The notes below the pieces were generated by a model. The model searched no databases, had not been told where the DNA came from, and worked only from the letters and a program-made list of their open reading frames with translations. Positions 53,100 to 61,611 of a stretch of 64,000 nt of DNA are shown here, one piece after another. The stretch is from Leucothrix arctica (GTDB lineage: Bacteria > Pseudomonadota > Gammaproteobacteria > Thiotrichales > Thiotrichaceae), in the NCBI RefSeq assembly GCF_003172895.1, contig NZ_QGKL01000042.1, positions 682,001-746,000 on the forward strand, written 5' to 3'. Numbering within the stretch: position 1 is the stretch's first letter; every line of letters starts with the position of its first letter. Both the position numbers and the translations under genes were made by a program.

Positions 53100-54137
53100 T
53101 TAGGCGGTGGCAAAACTGATTTGTGTTTTCATGGCTTGTTCACGATCGTTAGCAATAGTAAATGCCTCAATCGCTTGGTCTATTGGCAACGAATGAGAAA
53201 TTAACGGCTTCACATCGACCAAACCCGACTTCATTAACGATACTGCAATTTCAAACTCTTCATGAAAACGGAAGGAGCCTCGAATCTCTAGTTCTTTTGC
53301 AGTAATCGCCATCATAGGCACAGGCATATCACCACTTAAGCCCAACTGCATAATGACACTGCGAGGACGTAAAGTGGGGATAGCACCTGCTAGGGCATGA
53401 TGAGACCCTGTACACTCAAATAAGACATCAAAATAGCCTTTCCCTTCGGTATAGGAGGACAAACCGTCGGGATCACTAGCCATATTGACAACCTTATCTG
53501 CACCTGCTTTTTTGGCATAGTCCAAAGCGTTATCGACCAAGTCCGTCACTACAATCTCAGAAGCACCTGCTGCACGCGCAGCAACAACCGCTAAGGCACC
53601 AATCGGACCACAACCTGTTACTAGTACACGCTTACCGAGCAATTCACCCGCACGTCGAGCAGCGTGTAAGCAGACCGAAAAAGGTTCCGCCATCGCTGCT
53701 TCACCTGGGGTTAAACCGGTAGCATCAACACATTGCTTAGCATCGACAATCAACTCTTCTTGAAAGGCGCCTTGGATATGAGGGAACGGCATCGCCGAGC
53801 CATAAAAGCGCATATTCAAACAGTGGTTTCGTAGCCCTTCGTCACAATACTCACAGTCACCACAAGGGCGCGATGGACAAATGACTACTAACTGGCCTTT
53901 TTCCAAGCCTGTTACGCCCTCACCTAGCTCTTCAACAAACCCTGAGAACTCGTGACCCGGCACCATTGGCTCTTTAAGTCGTACCGTACCAAAACCCGCA
54001 TTATTATAATAATGCAAATCAGAACCACAGATACCACCACTTGCTACTCGAATTTTTACTTGGCCAGCGATTGGAGCTGGGACTGCACGCTCTTCGATCC
54101 GAAGATCTTTTGCGTCATGAATTACTAGTGCACGCAT
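53100..54137 (-). CDS. idnD: L-idonate 5-dehydrogenase-like zinc alcohol dehydrogenase
   Basis: 345 residues, medium-chain dehydrogenase. Catalytic zinc residues: Cys and His in GGICGSDLHYYNNAGFG and MVPGHEFSGFVEEL. Structural zinc: four Cys in CPSRPCGDCEYCDEGLRNHC. Rossmann motif VTGCGPIGALAVVAARAAG. The segments MRFYGSAMPFPHIQGAF and GSFRFHEEFEIAVSLM match E. coli IdnD closely. It oxidises L-idonate to 5-keto-D-gluconate. It ends convergently with dehydrogenase copy A and is encoded just downstream of a 2-hydroxyacid dehydrogenase, starting 9 bp after it. Confidence 0.9.
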   Translation of the reverse strand: MRALVIHDAKDLRIEERAVPAPIAGQVKIRVASGGICGSDLHYYNNAGFGTVRLKEPMVPGHEFSGFVEELGEGVTGLEKGQLVVICPSRPCGDCEYCDEGLRNHCLNMRFYGSAMPFPHIQGAFQEELIVDAKQCVDATGLTPGEAAMAEPFSVCLHAARRAGELLGKRVLVTGCGPIGALAVVAARAAGASEIVVTDLVDNALDYAKKAGADKVVNMASDPDGLSSYTEGKGYFDVLFECTGSHHALAGAIPTLRPRSVIMQLGLSGDMPVPMMAITAKELEIRGSFRFHEEFEIAVSLMKSGLVDVKPLISHSLPIDQAIEAFTIANDREQAMKTQISFATA

Positions 54138-54146
54138 ACTATTTTC

Positions 54147-55094
54147 TCACAAAACGGGTGTTAGTAGGTCTTTTCCAGCGAAGTGTGCTACCAAATTCTC
54201 TCGAACCAAGCCACCCATCGCCTTTCGTGTTTCATAGGTCCCAGAAGCTTGATGAGGCTGTAACAACACATTATCCAGCGCTAAAAATCTAGGGTTAAGT
54301 GCAGGCTCGCCTTCAAAGACATCCAAAGCAGCTGAACCTAATGCACCACTTTCCAATGCATCTAACAACGCTTCTTCATCAATGTTAGCTGCACGACTGA
54401 CGTTAATCACCATGCCTGTTTTACCAAGGGCTTCAATCACTTCCTTATTTACTATATGGCGTGTCTCTGCACTCGCCGCTAAAGTTACAAATAAGAAGTC
54501 ACATGACTCTGCTAATGCCACAGGGTCTTGAATAAAGTTCCAGTCTGGCGCGTAGTCTTTAGCACTGACATCGGAATAGCTAATCTCCATATCAAAGCCA
54601 GTCAGTCTTTTTGCGACCTCAAAACCGATACGACCCAAGCCCAAAACACCCACACGCTTACCATGAATACGTGACGTTAAAGGAAAGTTTCCTGTATTTT
54701 TCCAGTTACCCGAGCGAACCCATTCAGAGCCTCCGATCACTTGACGAGATAACGATAACATCATTGCTAACCCAAAATCAGCGACATCATTTGTCAGCAC
54801 ATCAGGGGTATTGGTAACGCGAATGTTTCGCTCTTTAGCTGCCGCTAAATCAACCGCATCATAACCAACGCCATACACTGAAATAACTTCTAGTGATGGT
54901 AGTGACTCGATAAGTGCTCGATCTGCCCCAAGCTCCCCACGCGTGGCTATTCCTTTTATCTTAGCACCATGCTGCTTTAGATAAGCAGACTTATCCTCAA
55001 TCTCAAAATATCGATGCATGTTGAAAAGGTCGTTTAGCACAACCTCATCCCATTCTGGGTAAGCTCCCACTTGAAGAATTTCTGGCTTATTCAC
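54147..55094 (-). CDS. D-2-hydroxyacid dehydrogenase (2-ketogluconate/hydroxypyruvate reductase-like)
   Basis: 315 residues from a GTG at 55094 (VNKPEILQVGAYPEWD read as Met), with AAGGA upstream. NAD-binding motif GVLGLGRIGFEVAKRLTGFD near residue 150. Catalytic Arg in INVSRAANIDEEALLDAL near 235, Glu in LDVFEGEPALNPRFL, and His in LQPHQASGTYETRKAMG near 290. GhrB-type enzymes reduce 2-keto-D-gluconate and hydroxypyruvate. Beside idnD and a gluconate 5-dehydrogenase-like gene, the 2-ketogluconate role is favoured but not shown. Divergent from the SDR gene across operator 3. Confidence 0.88.
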   Translation of the reverse strand: MNKPEILQVGAYPEWDEVVLNDLFNMHRYFEIEDKSAYLKQHGAKIKGIATRGELGADRALIESLPSLEVISVYGVGYDAVDLAAAKERNIRVTNTPDVLTNDVADFGLAMMLSLSRQVIGGSEWVRSGNWKNTGNFPLTSRIHGKRVGVLGLGRIGFEVAKRLTGFDMEISYSDVSAKDYAPDWNFIQDPVALAESCDFLFVTLAASAETRHIVNKEVIEALGKTGMVINVSRAANIDEEALLDALESGALGSAALDVFEGEPALNPRFLALDNVLLQPHQASGTYETRKAMGGLVRENLVAHFAGKDLLTPVL

Positions 55095-55126
55095 ATTCTA
55101 TCCTTTAATCGTAGTTGACATTTTCA

Positions 55127-55142
55127 GTGTTATCGATATCAT
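55127..55142. promoter_or_regulatory. GntR-like operator 3
   Basis: GTGTTATCGATATCAT has 14 of 16 matches to operator 1. It is located between the divergent 2-hydroxyacid dehydrogenase gene (start 55094) and the SDR gene (start 55188), so it could control both the idnD pair and the idnO-gntK chain. Confidence 0.7.
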
Positions 55143-55187
55143 TGATAAATGCAAGCGCTTAATCCTAAAAATTTACAGGAGTTCTTT

Positions 55188-55961
55188 TTGAACACTAAAA
55201 CGAATATTTTTGACTTATCAGGCAAACGTGCACTAATAACAGGATCAAGCCAAGGTATTGGCTTCATGCTTGCGAAAGGACTTTCCGAAGCGGGTGCAGA
55301 GGTTATCTTAAATGGTCGCAACGCTGAAAAACTGCAACAAGCTGCCAATGAGTTAAGTGCTTTAGGTATCGAAACCCATCAAATGCCTTTTGATGTTACC
55401 GACCATACTGCTGCCGCTGAAGCGGTCAATGCATTTGAGGCTTCTACAGGTTCAATCGATATATTAATCAACAATGCAGGCATGCAACATCGCGGTCCTT
55501 TAGAAGAGTTTGGCGCAGCTGACTTTGAGCGACTTATGCAAACTAACGTCAACTCAGTGTTTAACGTCGGCCAAGCCGTTGCTAAACATATGATCCCTCG
55601 CGGTGAAGGAAAAATCGTCAACATTGCCTCAGTACAAACAGCACTAGCGCGACCGGGCATAGCCCCTTACACTGCATCTAAAGGCGCAGTGGCTAACTTA
55701 ACAAAAGGCATGACAACAGACTGGGCCAAACACGGATTACAAATTAATGCTCTTGCTCCAGGCTACTTTGATACCCCATTAAACGCAGCCTTGGTCAACG
55801 ATCCCGAGTTCAGTGACTGGTTATGCAAGCGCACCCCGACTGGACGCTGGGGCCAATTAGAAGAACTGGTTGGCGCATGTGTATTTTTATCATCAAGCGC
55901 TTCGAGTTTTGTAAATGGACAAACAATCTACGTCGATGGAGGTATCACAGCCTGCATCTAA
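55188..55961 (+). CDS. idnO: Gluconate 5-dehydrogenase-like short-chain dehydrogenase
   Basis: 257 residues from a TTG at 55188, which has AGGAG six bases upstream; an ATG at 55149 is in frame but has no ribosome site and sits only 6 bp past operator 3. SDR motifs: GSSQGIGFMLAKGL (cofactor), LINNAGMQHRGP, catalytic Ser in IASVQTALARPG, Tyr and Lys in YTASKGAVANLT, then LAPGYFDTPLNAALV. The end WLCKRTPTGRWGQLEELVG is nearly that of E. coli IdnO. It reduces 5-keto-D-gluconate to D-gluconate. Its 3' end overlaps the gluconokinase gene by 47 bp in another frame. Confidence 0.88.
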   Translation: MNTKTNIFDLSGKRALITGSSQGIGFMLAKGLSEAGAEVILNGRNAEKLQQAANELSALGIETHQMPFDVTDHTAAAEAVNAFEASTGSIDILINNAGMQHRGPLEEFGAADFERLMQTNVNSVFNVGQAVAKHMIPRGEGKIVNIASVQTALARPGIAPYTASKGAVANLTKGMTTDWAKHGLQINALAPGYFDTPLNAALVNDPEFSDWLCKRTPTGRWGQLEELVGACVFLSSSASSFVNGQTIYVDGGITACI

Positions 55962-56472
55962 CACCCCTAAGCTACTGATTGTAATGGGTGTATCTGGTTC
56001 TGGTAAATCAACGATTGCGGAACACTTAGCGACAGCATTAAACGCTATTTTCTTGGATGCTGATGATTACCATCCGCAGAATAATATCGACAAGATGAGC
56101 AGAGGCGACGCCTTAACCGATGACGACCGCTGGCCTTGGTTAAAAACCTTTGGTGAAACCATGGCTGAGCAAACGACGGTTTGTGTTGGCGCGTGTTCTG
56201 CACTGAAACGTGTTTACAGAACACGCTTAACAGAGTCAGCAAAAGAACCCATCTTATTTGTATATTTAGATGGTGACAAAGCATTGTTAATGGAGCGTAT
56301 GTCGGGTCGTAAAGATCACTTTATGCCGACCACACTGCTCGAAAGTCAGCTTGCAACACTAGAAACACCAGATGCCGACGAATACGCAATCTCAGTAGAC
56401 ATCAATGGCTCGCCGGAGGTAATAATCTCGCGGATCAAGCAACAAATTGAGGAGTTAAATAATGACAAATAA
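55915..56472 (+). CDS. gntK: Gluconokinase (GntK/IdnK type)
   Basis: 185 residues. P-loop LLIVMGVSGSGKSTIAEHLA near residue 27; substrate and Mg regions FLDADDYHPQNNIDKMSRGD and LTDDDRWPWL; CSALKRVYRTRL; LID region MSGRKDHFMPTTLLESQLATLE. This is the small P-loop gluconokinase family. It phosphorylates D-gluconate to 6-phosphogluconate, which feeds the pentose phosphate or Entner-Doudoroff route. The start could be the ATG at 55915 or 55936; both lie inside the end of the SDR gene, so translation is coupled. Its stop overlaps the next gene by 11 bp. Confidence 0.95.
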   Translation: MDKQSTSMEVSQPASNTPKLLIVMGVSGSGKSTIAEHLATALNAIFLDADDYHPQNNIDKMSRGDALTDDDRWPWLKTFGETMAEQTTVCVGACSALKRVYRTRLTESAKEPILFVYLDGDKALLMERMSGRKDHFMPTTLLESQLATLETPDADEYAISVDINGSPEVIISRIKQQIEELNNDK

Positions 56473-57349
56473 AGTCGCACTGATAGGTGCCGGCGTTATG
56501 GGCGGGGCCATTGGGACCCGCCTACTAGAGACAGGCAATAGCTTAGCTGTTTCTGATCCAAGTGAAGAAAAAGTGGCAGTACTCACAGCCTTAGGTGCAA
56601 CCGCAGCGACTAGTGCTGCTGACGCTGCAGCGGATGCTGACTTCGTTATTCTCAGCTTAAACGCTAGCAAAGTGGTAGAGCATGTAGTCTTTGGCGAGAA
56701 CGGTGTCAGCAGTACAGCAAAAAACGGCACCATGATTATTGATATGTCATCCATCGACCCGGTGTCAACACAATCCTTTGCCGCTAAAGCTAAAGAAGCA
56801 GGTTTACGCTGGTTGGACTGCCCTCTTTCTGGCGGTGCGCCAAAGGCAGTACTTGGCACATTAGCAGTAATGGTTGGTGGTGATGAAACTGACTTTGAAG
56901 ACTCAAAAGCAGTGATGAATCACCTATGCAGTAACTACACATTGATGGGGCCATCTGGCGCTGGTCAAACAACAAAACTGATCAATCAAGTGTTGTGCGC
57001 ACTCAACTTTGTTGCGATTGCAGAGGCTACTAGACTGGCACAGGATGCTGGTGTCGATGCATCAAAAATTCCCGAAGCCTTAGCGGGTGGACGAGCAGAT
57101 AGCGCTATTTTGCAAGAGTACATGGCTAAGATGGCCGCAAACGACTACAGCCCAACCGGGAGAATCGATAACATGGTTAAGGACCTGAACGGTGTTCAAG
57201 ACCTTGCGCGTGCTACTCAAACATCGATGCCGTTAACCGCAGTCTGCGCTGAAATACATCGCGTATTTATGACCGCAGGACTAGGCGGTTTAGACAACGC
57301 TGCACTAATGAAATTTTACGAAGGTCCATCCAAAGGAGATTTATCATGA
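56462..57349 (+). CDS. NAD(P)-dependent beta-hydroxyacid dehydrogenase (HIBADH family), copy B
   Basis: 295 residues. Rossmann motif LIGAGVMGGAIGTRLLETGN at the N terminus. Substrate signature DCPLSGGAPKAVLGTLAVMV near residue 120, catalytic Lys in GAGQTTKLINQVLCALNFV near residue 172, and C-terminal NMVKDLNGVQDLARATQTSM. It shares the family with the gene at 52193 but the two are clearly different in sequence, not a recent duplication. Starts inside the gntK 3' end after GAGG, and its stop overlaps the following gene (ATGA). Possibly a reductase of a semialdehyde or ketoacid formed in this pathway. Confidence 0.9.
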   Translation: MTNKVALIGAGVMGGAIGTRLLETGNSLAVSDPSEEKVAVLTALGATAATSAADAAADADFVILSLNASKVVEHVVFGENGVSSTAKNGTMIIDMSSIDPVSTQSFAAKAKEAGLRWLDCPLSGGAPKAVLGTLAVMVGGDETDFEDSKAVMNHLCSNYTLMGPSGAGQTTKLINQVLCALNFVAIAEATRLAQDAGVDASKIPEALAGGRADSAILQEYMAKMAANDYSPTGRIDNMVKDLNGVQDLARATQTSMPLTAVCAEIHRVFMTAGLGGLDNAALMKFYEGPSKGDLS

Positions 57350-57693
57350 TCACTCGCTATGCAATATTTGAAGGTTCGATACACGAAGGTGATACCGAAG
57401 CATTTCGCCAAGCAGTCAACGATAACTTAGTGCCACTTTGGACACAGTTTACAGGCAACACTGAAGTACGTGTTATGTTTAGCGAAGAGCGCGATGAAGG
57501 AGCACCAGAGTACCCATTAATTTTGGGCATCACTTACCCTGATCGCGAAACAATGGAAAAAGCATTAGAGTGCAATGCTCGTTATGCTTCAAAGGAAGCA
57601 ACGGGTAAGATCGTTGAGCGTTATTTCACGGGTAAGATTCATCACCATGTAACTAAAATGAGTGAATATCCAGGTGGCATGTTGCACTTGTAA
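57346..57693 (+). CDS. Small protein, probable dimeric alpha/beta-barrel fold
   Basis: 115 residues, coupled to the preceding gene by an ATGA overlap and with AGGAG just upstream. The pattern MITRYAIFEGSIHEGDTEAF, ELVPLWTQF-type helix, TEVRVMFSEE, YPLILGITYPDRETMEKALE and a His pair in GKIHHHVTKMSEY suggests a ferredoxin-like dimeric alpha/beta barrel (EthD/monooxygenase-like) with possible ligand- or metal-binding His. No enzyme can be named. As the last gene of the operon, with a strong terminator after it, a role in the same sugar-acid pathway (for example lactone or aldose epimer handling) is inferred. Confidence 0.8.
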   Translation: MITRYAIFEGSIHEGDTEAFRQAVNDNLVPLWTQFTGNTEVRVMFSEERDEGAPEYPLILGITYPDRETMEKALECNARYASKEATGKIVERYFTGKIHHHVTKMSEYPGGMLHL

Positions 57694-57704
57694 GACTAAT
57701 TGTC

Positions 57705-57742
57705 AGTCGCTCTTTATGATTACATGATGAAGAGCGACTTTT
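57705..57742. terminator. Terminator between the convergent sugar-acid operon and chalcone-isomerase-like gene
   Basis: AGTCGCTCTT (57705-57714) pairs perfectly with AAGAGCGACT (57730-57739) and is followed by TTTTAT on the plus strand. It closes the idnO-gntK operon and may also act on the minus-strand gene ending at 57746. Confidence 0.85.
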
Positions 57743-57745
57743 ATA

Positions 57746-58249
57746 CTAGTTGGTTAAGCCAATCAATAACTGACGAACACCGGGTTGAGAAGTCTTTGGC
57801 GACAGCCAAATCGCTAAAAATGACTCACCAAACTTAGCATCATTCACCCCGCCTATATTCTTGCCGTTGTAACTAAAATTATTACTCCCATCTGCAGCAA
57901 TATTAAAGCCTAGTTTATCCCCTCGTTTAATTGATGGCCAAATAGAGCCTAGCTGCGTAATCCACTGCTGACGTTGTGCCATGCCAATACCGAGCCTTTG
58001 CCACTGATTATCTGTTGCTGTCAGCAAGTCTTGCTTATCAATATTTCGACGGTACAAGATATCTAGTGTTTGCGGGTATTGATTTTGTTGGTAACGCCCA
58101 TCTGCTGTTTTTAACTCCACCTGATACAGTGGAAACAACAACCAACGCATCTCAGCTTTCCCAACCGTTTTTAAATGATTAGTAGTGGCTGAAGCATTGA
58201 AACTGACTAGTAGAAATAACAAACTAGTTAATGTAAGTACGTATTTCAT
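57746..58249 (-). CDS. Exported chalcone isomerase-like family protein
   Basis: 167 residues. Signal peptide MKYVLTLTSLLFLLVSFNAS ending at ATT. The mature protein has the bacterial chalcone-isomerase-like pattern: GKAEMRWLLFPLYQVELKTA, QTLDILYRRNIDKQDLLTAT, LGSIWPSIKRGDKLGFNIAA, and the end FGESFLAIWLSPKTSQPGVR. The family is periplasmic in bacteria and is not known to isomerise flavonoids; its function is open. A second member lies at the right edge of the window. Alone on its strand here. Confidence 0.87.
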   Translation of the reverse strand: MKYVLTLTSLLFLLVSFNASATTNHLKTVGKAEMRWLLFPLYQVELKTADGRYQQNQYPQTLDILYRRNIDKQDLLTATDNQWQRLGIGMAQRQQWITQLGSIWPSIKRGDKLGFNIAADGSNNFSYNGKNIGGVNDAKFGESFLAIWLSPKTSQPGVRQLLIGLTN

Positions 58250-58379
58250 TGAGTTATCCTTTTATTCTTCGTTTTTGACCTTTACTTAATATTGTTCTTT
58301 CCAATGTCGATCAAACGTGAATATATTTTGCTAAAAGTCAGTTATAGTTTCAGCCATCAATACACCCAAAGGACTCGTA

Positions 58380-59030
58380 ATGAAGCAGTTTAAAGCAGCC
58401 ATTTTTGATATGGATGGACTTCTCATCGACAGTGAAAAGATCGCTGTTAAATTATTTAATGAGACCTGTGATCACTTTAAATTAGGTAATCATCACGATG
58501 TTGTTATCAGCTGCATTGGCACAAACGCAACGCTATCTAAAGAAATCATTCGCAAAGGATTACCTGAAGGCACAGATATAGATTTGTTCCATGAGCACTG
58601 GCATGCCACTTACAAACACCGACTGACGACACAACCCATCCCGGTAAAGCACGGTGCGCAGTTGTTATTAGAACACTTACGCTCTTTAGGTATCCCTATA
58701 GCCGTTGCTACATCGACCAAAACAGAGATGGCTAAAACAAAGCTTAGCGCCATTGAACTTATCGACTACTTCGACATTATTGTGGGCGGGGATCAGGTTG
58801 AACACAGCAAACCACGGCCCGAGATTTACCTCAGAGCAGCGTCTTTGCTAAATGTTGCTGCGACTGACTGCATTGCTTTTGAAGACTCGGCAAACGGTGT
58901 TAAAGCGGGAGTGGCTGCCAATATGACCGTCGTGCAAATACCTGACTTGATTGCACCAACTGAAGAGTTACTCGCACTGGGTCACCTAGTATTAGGAAGT
59001 TTGGAAGAAGTAATCTCATATAAATTCTAA
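58380..59030 (+). CDS. HAD-superfamily sugar phosphatase / phosphoglucomutase-like hydrolase
   Basis: 216 residues. HAD motif I FDMDGLLIDSEKIAV with the nucleophile Asp10 and Asp12; motif II in IAVATSTKTEMAK; motif III/IV in GGDQVEHSKPRPEIYL and IAFEDSANGVKAGVAANM. The helical cap after motif I is the beta-phosphoglucomutase/YniC type, so small phosphosugars are the likely substrates. The exact substrate cannot be told. Monocistronic, upstream of an unrelated lipoprotein gene. Confidence 0.9.
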   Translation: MKQFKAAIFDMDGLLIDSEKIAVKLFNETCDHFKLGNHHDVVISCIGTNATLSKEIIRKGLPEGTDIDLFHEHWHATYKHRLTTQPIPVKHGAQLLLEHLRSLGIPIAVATSTKTEMAKTKLSAIELIDYFDIIVGGDQVEHSKPRPEIYLRAASLLNVAATDCIAFEDSANGVKAGVAANMTVVQIPDLIAPTEELLALGHLVLGSLEEVISYKF

Positions 59031-59096
59031 TTATTTTTAACCTAACTACCGTTCGTCTCTACTCAACCATTAGTTTAATTAATAATGGGGTAACAA

Positions 59097-59762
59097 ATGA
59101 ACAACAGATTAAAGGCAATCATCGCGGCAGTATTGGTAACAACGGTTGTTGGGTGTACGTCTAACCCAGCAACACTAGACAGAAAAGCGCTGGGTGCAAA
59201 GAAAATATCAGTCATTGACCTCACGTCACAAGACTCACTAATAAATGTACCTAGCAGTAAGGGTTCAAGCACTATTGGTGGTCTAATCGGTGCCGGTATC
59301 GATGCAGCAGTCAATGCGCAGCGTAGAAGTACTATGGCACCCATCATTACTGGACTGGGCTCATACAACCCTCGTACGGCTTTTGCTAACAAGTTGAAAG
59401 GCATTGGCGGTAACAGCATCGCAAACAACGTGACCGTTAACTCAAGTACGACAGCGATTGAAAGTGCTGAGAACTCCCTAAATATAAAAGCAAACTACAT
59501 GCTTCACCCAGATCACCAGTCGGTAACGGTGAAAACAAACACTGCTTTGAAAACCAGCCCACAAGTAAAGATATACAAACGCAACTTCTCAGCGGTGTCT
59601 AAGATCGATATTGGGACAGTAGGTGCAGAGAAATTAAACGTTACAGAATACTTGAAAAAGAACCCTGCTAAGTTAAAGCAAGCTATTGAGTCAGCAATGG
59701 ACCAAGTAGTGAAGCAGATATCGAATGATATTAATGTGGGCGAGATGCCAGTAGCGAAGTAA
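59097..59762 (+). CDS. Lipoprotein of unknown function
   Basis: 221 residues. Lipobox TTVVGC puts the lipidated Cys at residue 20 (MNNRLKAIIAAVLVTTVVGC). The rest has alternating strands and helices with no catalytic motif: LDRKALGAKKISVIDLTSQD, TIGGLIGAGIDAAVNAQRRS, NVTVNSSTTAIESAENSLNI and a Lys-rich C-terminal helix (YLKKNPAKLKQAIESAMDQV). Outer-membrane attachment is likely (Thr at +2, not Asp). Convergent with the phosphate transporter gene. No family recognised. Confidence 0.78.
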   Translation: MNNRLKAIIAAVLVTTVVGCTSNPATLDRKALGAKKISVIDLTSQDSLINVPSSKGSSTIGGLIGAGIDAAVNAQRRSTMAPIITGLGSYNPRTAFANKLKGIGGNSIANNVTVNSSTTAIESAENSLNIKANYMLHPDHQSVTVKTNTALKTSPQVKIYKRNFSAVSKIDIGTVGAEKLNVTEYLKKNPAKLKQAIESAMDQVVKQISNDINVGEMPVAK

Positions 59763-59776
59763 AGCTTTATAACAAG

Positions 59777-59815
59777 TAAAAAAATGGCTGGCTACAACAT
59801 CATCGTAGCCAGCCG
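59777..59815 (-). terminator. Intrinsic terminator after the PiT transporter gene
   Basis: GGCTGGCTAC (59787-59796) pairs perfectly with GTAGCCAGCC (59806-59815); on the minus strand a run of T follows (complement of 59779-59785), fitting the gene that ends at 59843. Confidence 0.9.
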
Positions 59816-59842
59816 AGTTCAATCAAGACCTATCATTGCCTA

Positions 59843-61420
59843 TCAATAAGGCATCATAATTCCACGAATCATGTAGTACAAAATCGCCGCTAACAAGCCA
59901 GATGCAGGTACTGTAATCACCCAAGCCGCTGCAATCTTATAAACCATAGAGCGCTTAACTAGTTCTTCACGGTAAACTGCTTTCATCTGTTTACGATCAC
60001 TTTTGCCTAGTCCAATCACTGCTTTTTTCTGCGCTTTAAGATCGCTTAAAAATGCACCCTTATCTTTCAAAGGCGTGCTCTCAAACTCTAGTAAAGATGC
60101 TTCTACCAATGACGGATCAGTATCATCTGCATGATGCTCTTTGATCTCAGCAGACATACGCGCCATGTTTCCTTCGAAATACTCACGTAAGAAACCAACA
60201 CCAAATACACCACCGACGGCAATGTGTGTCGAACTAACTGGAAGTCCAAGCTGCGTTGCGATGATTACCGTGATAGAAGCTGCCATAGCGATACAGTATG
60301 CACGTGTTTTATCTAGCTCTGTGATCTCTGAGCCCACTGTTTTGATCAGTTTAGGGCCGTATAGCGCTAAACCAACCGCAATTCCAATCGCTCCAATGAT
60401 CATCACCCATATCGGGATGCCCGCTTTACTATTGACTGATCCTGAAACAATCGCATCGTTGATTGCCGCTAATGGCCCAATCGCGTTGGCAACATCATTT
60501 GCACCGTGAGCAAAACTCAATAGCGCAGCAGAAAAGATCAATGGGATAATGAACATTTCGTTCACGCCTTCACGGTCATTACCGATACGCGCTGAGATTT
60601 TCTTAACCAATGGCCGAGCAATAAACACAACGGCAACCGCTATCAATAAACCAACGATTGAGGCAGTTAAGAAGTCTGCTTTCCATAGTTTCTTAAGACC
60701 TTTTAGGATCAAATAAACACTAAATGCCCAAGCCATAATACCCACTAAAATGGGTATTATTTTTTGCGCTGCCGCTAGTTTGTCTTTTTGATGTATGACT
60801 TGCCGCTCTATGAAGTAGAGGAAGCCTGCTGCGATCAAACCACCGAGTACGGGTGAGATAATCCAACTTGCAGCGATTCCACCCATTGTCCCCCAGTTAG
60901 CAATTCCGAAACCACCTGCGGCGATACCAGCACCCAGCACCCCACCAACAATCGAGTGCGTCGTTGATACAGGCGCACCCAACATAGTCGCAGCATTTAG
61001 CCAGATTGCTGCCGCTAAAAGCGCTGCTAACATTAACCAAACGAAAACGTCAGGGTTACCAATCATGTTAGGGTCAATAATCCCCTTTTTGATGGTACTA
61101 ACAACACTACCACCCGCGATAAGCGCACCCGCAGCTTCGAAGATACCGGCAATAACAATGGCGCCCGTTAGACTGATTGCTTTAGAGCCAACCGCTGGAC
61201 CTACATTATTGGCAACATCATTTGCACCAATGTTCACCGCCATGTATCCACCTACCATAGAGGCGAATATTAGCGTCATACTGTTTGGGATACCGAACAC
61301 TTGCGATTTCACATAAAGCATGATGCCTATGATAAATGAAATCGAGATAGCGAGACGTATGACGTCCCCTCGGGATAGCTTTAAAAACCCTTTTCGGGCC
61401 TCGGATGATTCCATAGTCAT
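59843..61420 (-). CDS. PiT-family inorganic phosphate transporter
   Basis: 525 residues from the ATG at 61420 (MTMESSEARKGFLKLSRGD); the longer ORF to 61513 adds residues without support. Two copies of the PiT signature are present, GANDVANNVGPAVGSKAI near residue 65 and GANDVANAIGPLAAINDA near residue 335, each followed by a PVSTTHSIVGG or PVSSTHIAVGG motif. About 11-12 membrane segments. A ~95-residue charged cytoplasmic segment (EIKEHHADDTDPSLVEASLL to LKAQKKAVIG) precedes the last span. It imports phosphate with a cation. No phoU-like partner gene is adjacent. Confidence 0.93.
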   Translation of the reverse strand: MTMESSEARKGFLKLSRGDVIRLAISISFIIGIMLYVKSQVFGIPNSMTLIFASMVGGYMAVNIGANDVANNVGPAVGSKAISLTGAIVIAGIFEAAGALIAGGSVVSTIKKGIIDPNMIGNPDVFVWLMLAALLAAAIWLNAATMLGAPVSTTHSIVGGVLGAGIAAGGFGIANWGTMGGIAASWIISPVLGGLIAAGFLYFIERQVIHQKDKLAAAQKIIPILVGIMAWAFSVYLILKGLKKLWKADFLTASIVGLLIAVAVVFIARPLVKKISARIGNDREGVNEMFIIPLIFSAALLSFAHGANDVANAIGPLAAINDAIVSGSVNSKAGIPIWVMIIGAIGIAVGLALYGPKLIKTVGSEITELDKTRAYCIAMAASITVIIATQLGLPVSSTHIAVGGVFGVGFLREYFEGNMARMSAEIKEHHADDTDPSLVEASLLEFESTPLKDKGAFLSDLKAQKKAVIGLGKSDRKQMKAVYREELVKRSMVYKIAAAWVITVPASGLLAAILYYMIRGIMMPY

Positions 61421-61611
61421 GTAGGATTCCGCCTCGTTTGTTGGTGCGCAGGTTGGTAAAGAGCCGCCCAAAAAAATTAGGCGTGAAAAAATCTTTTTAT
61501 CCAACAATATCAATGAAGTACAAGTGGTTCCGTCTGATATACAAAACTATTCTTAATAATCCATCAATTTCATCAGTGTTAGGCCTGATTTAAATGTTTG
61601 TTGTAATGTCT

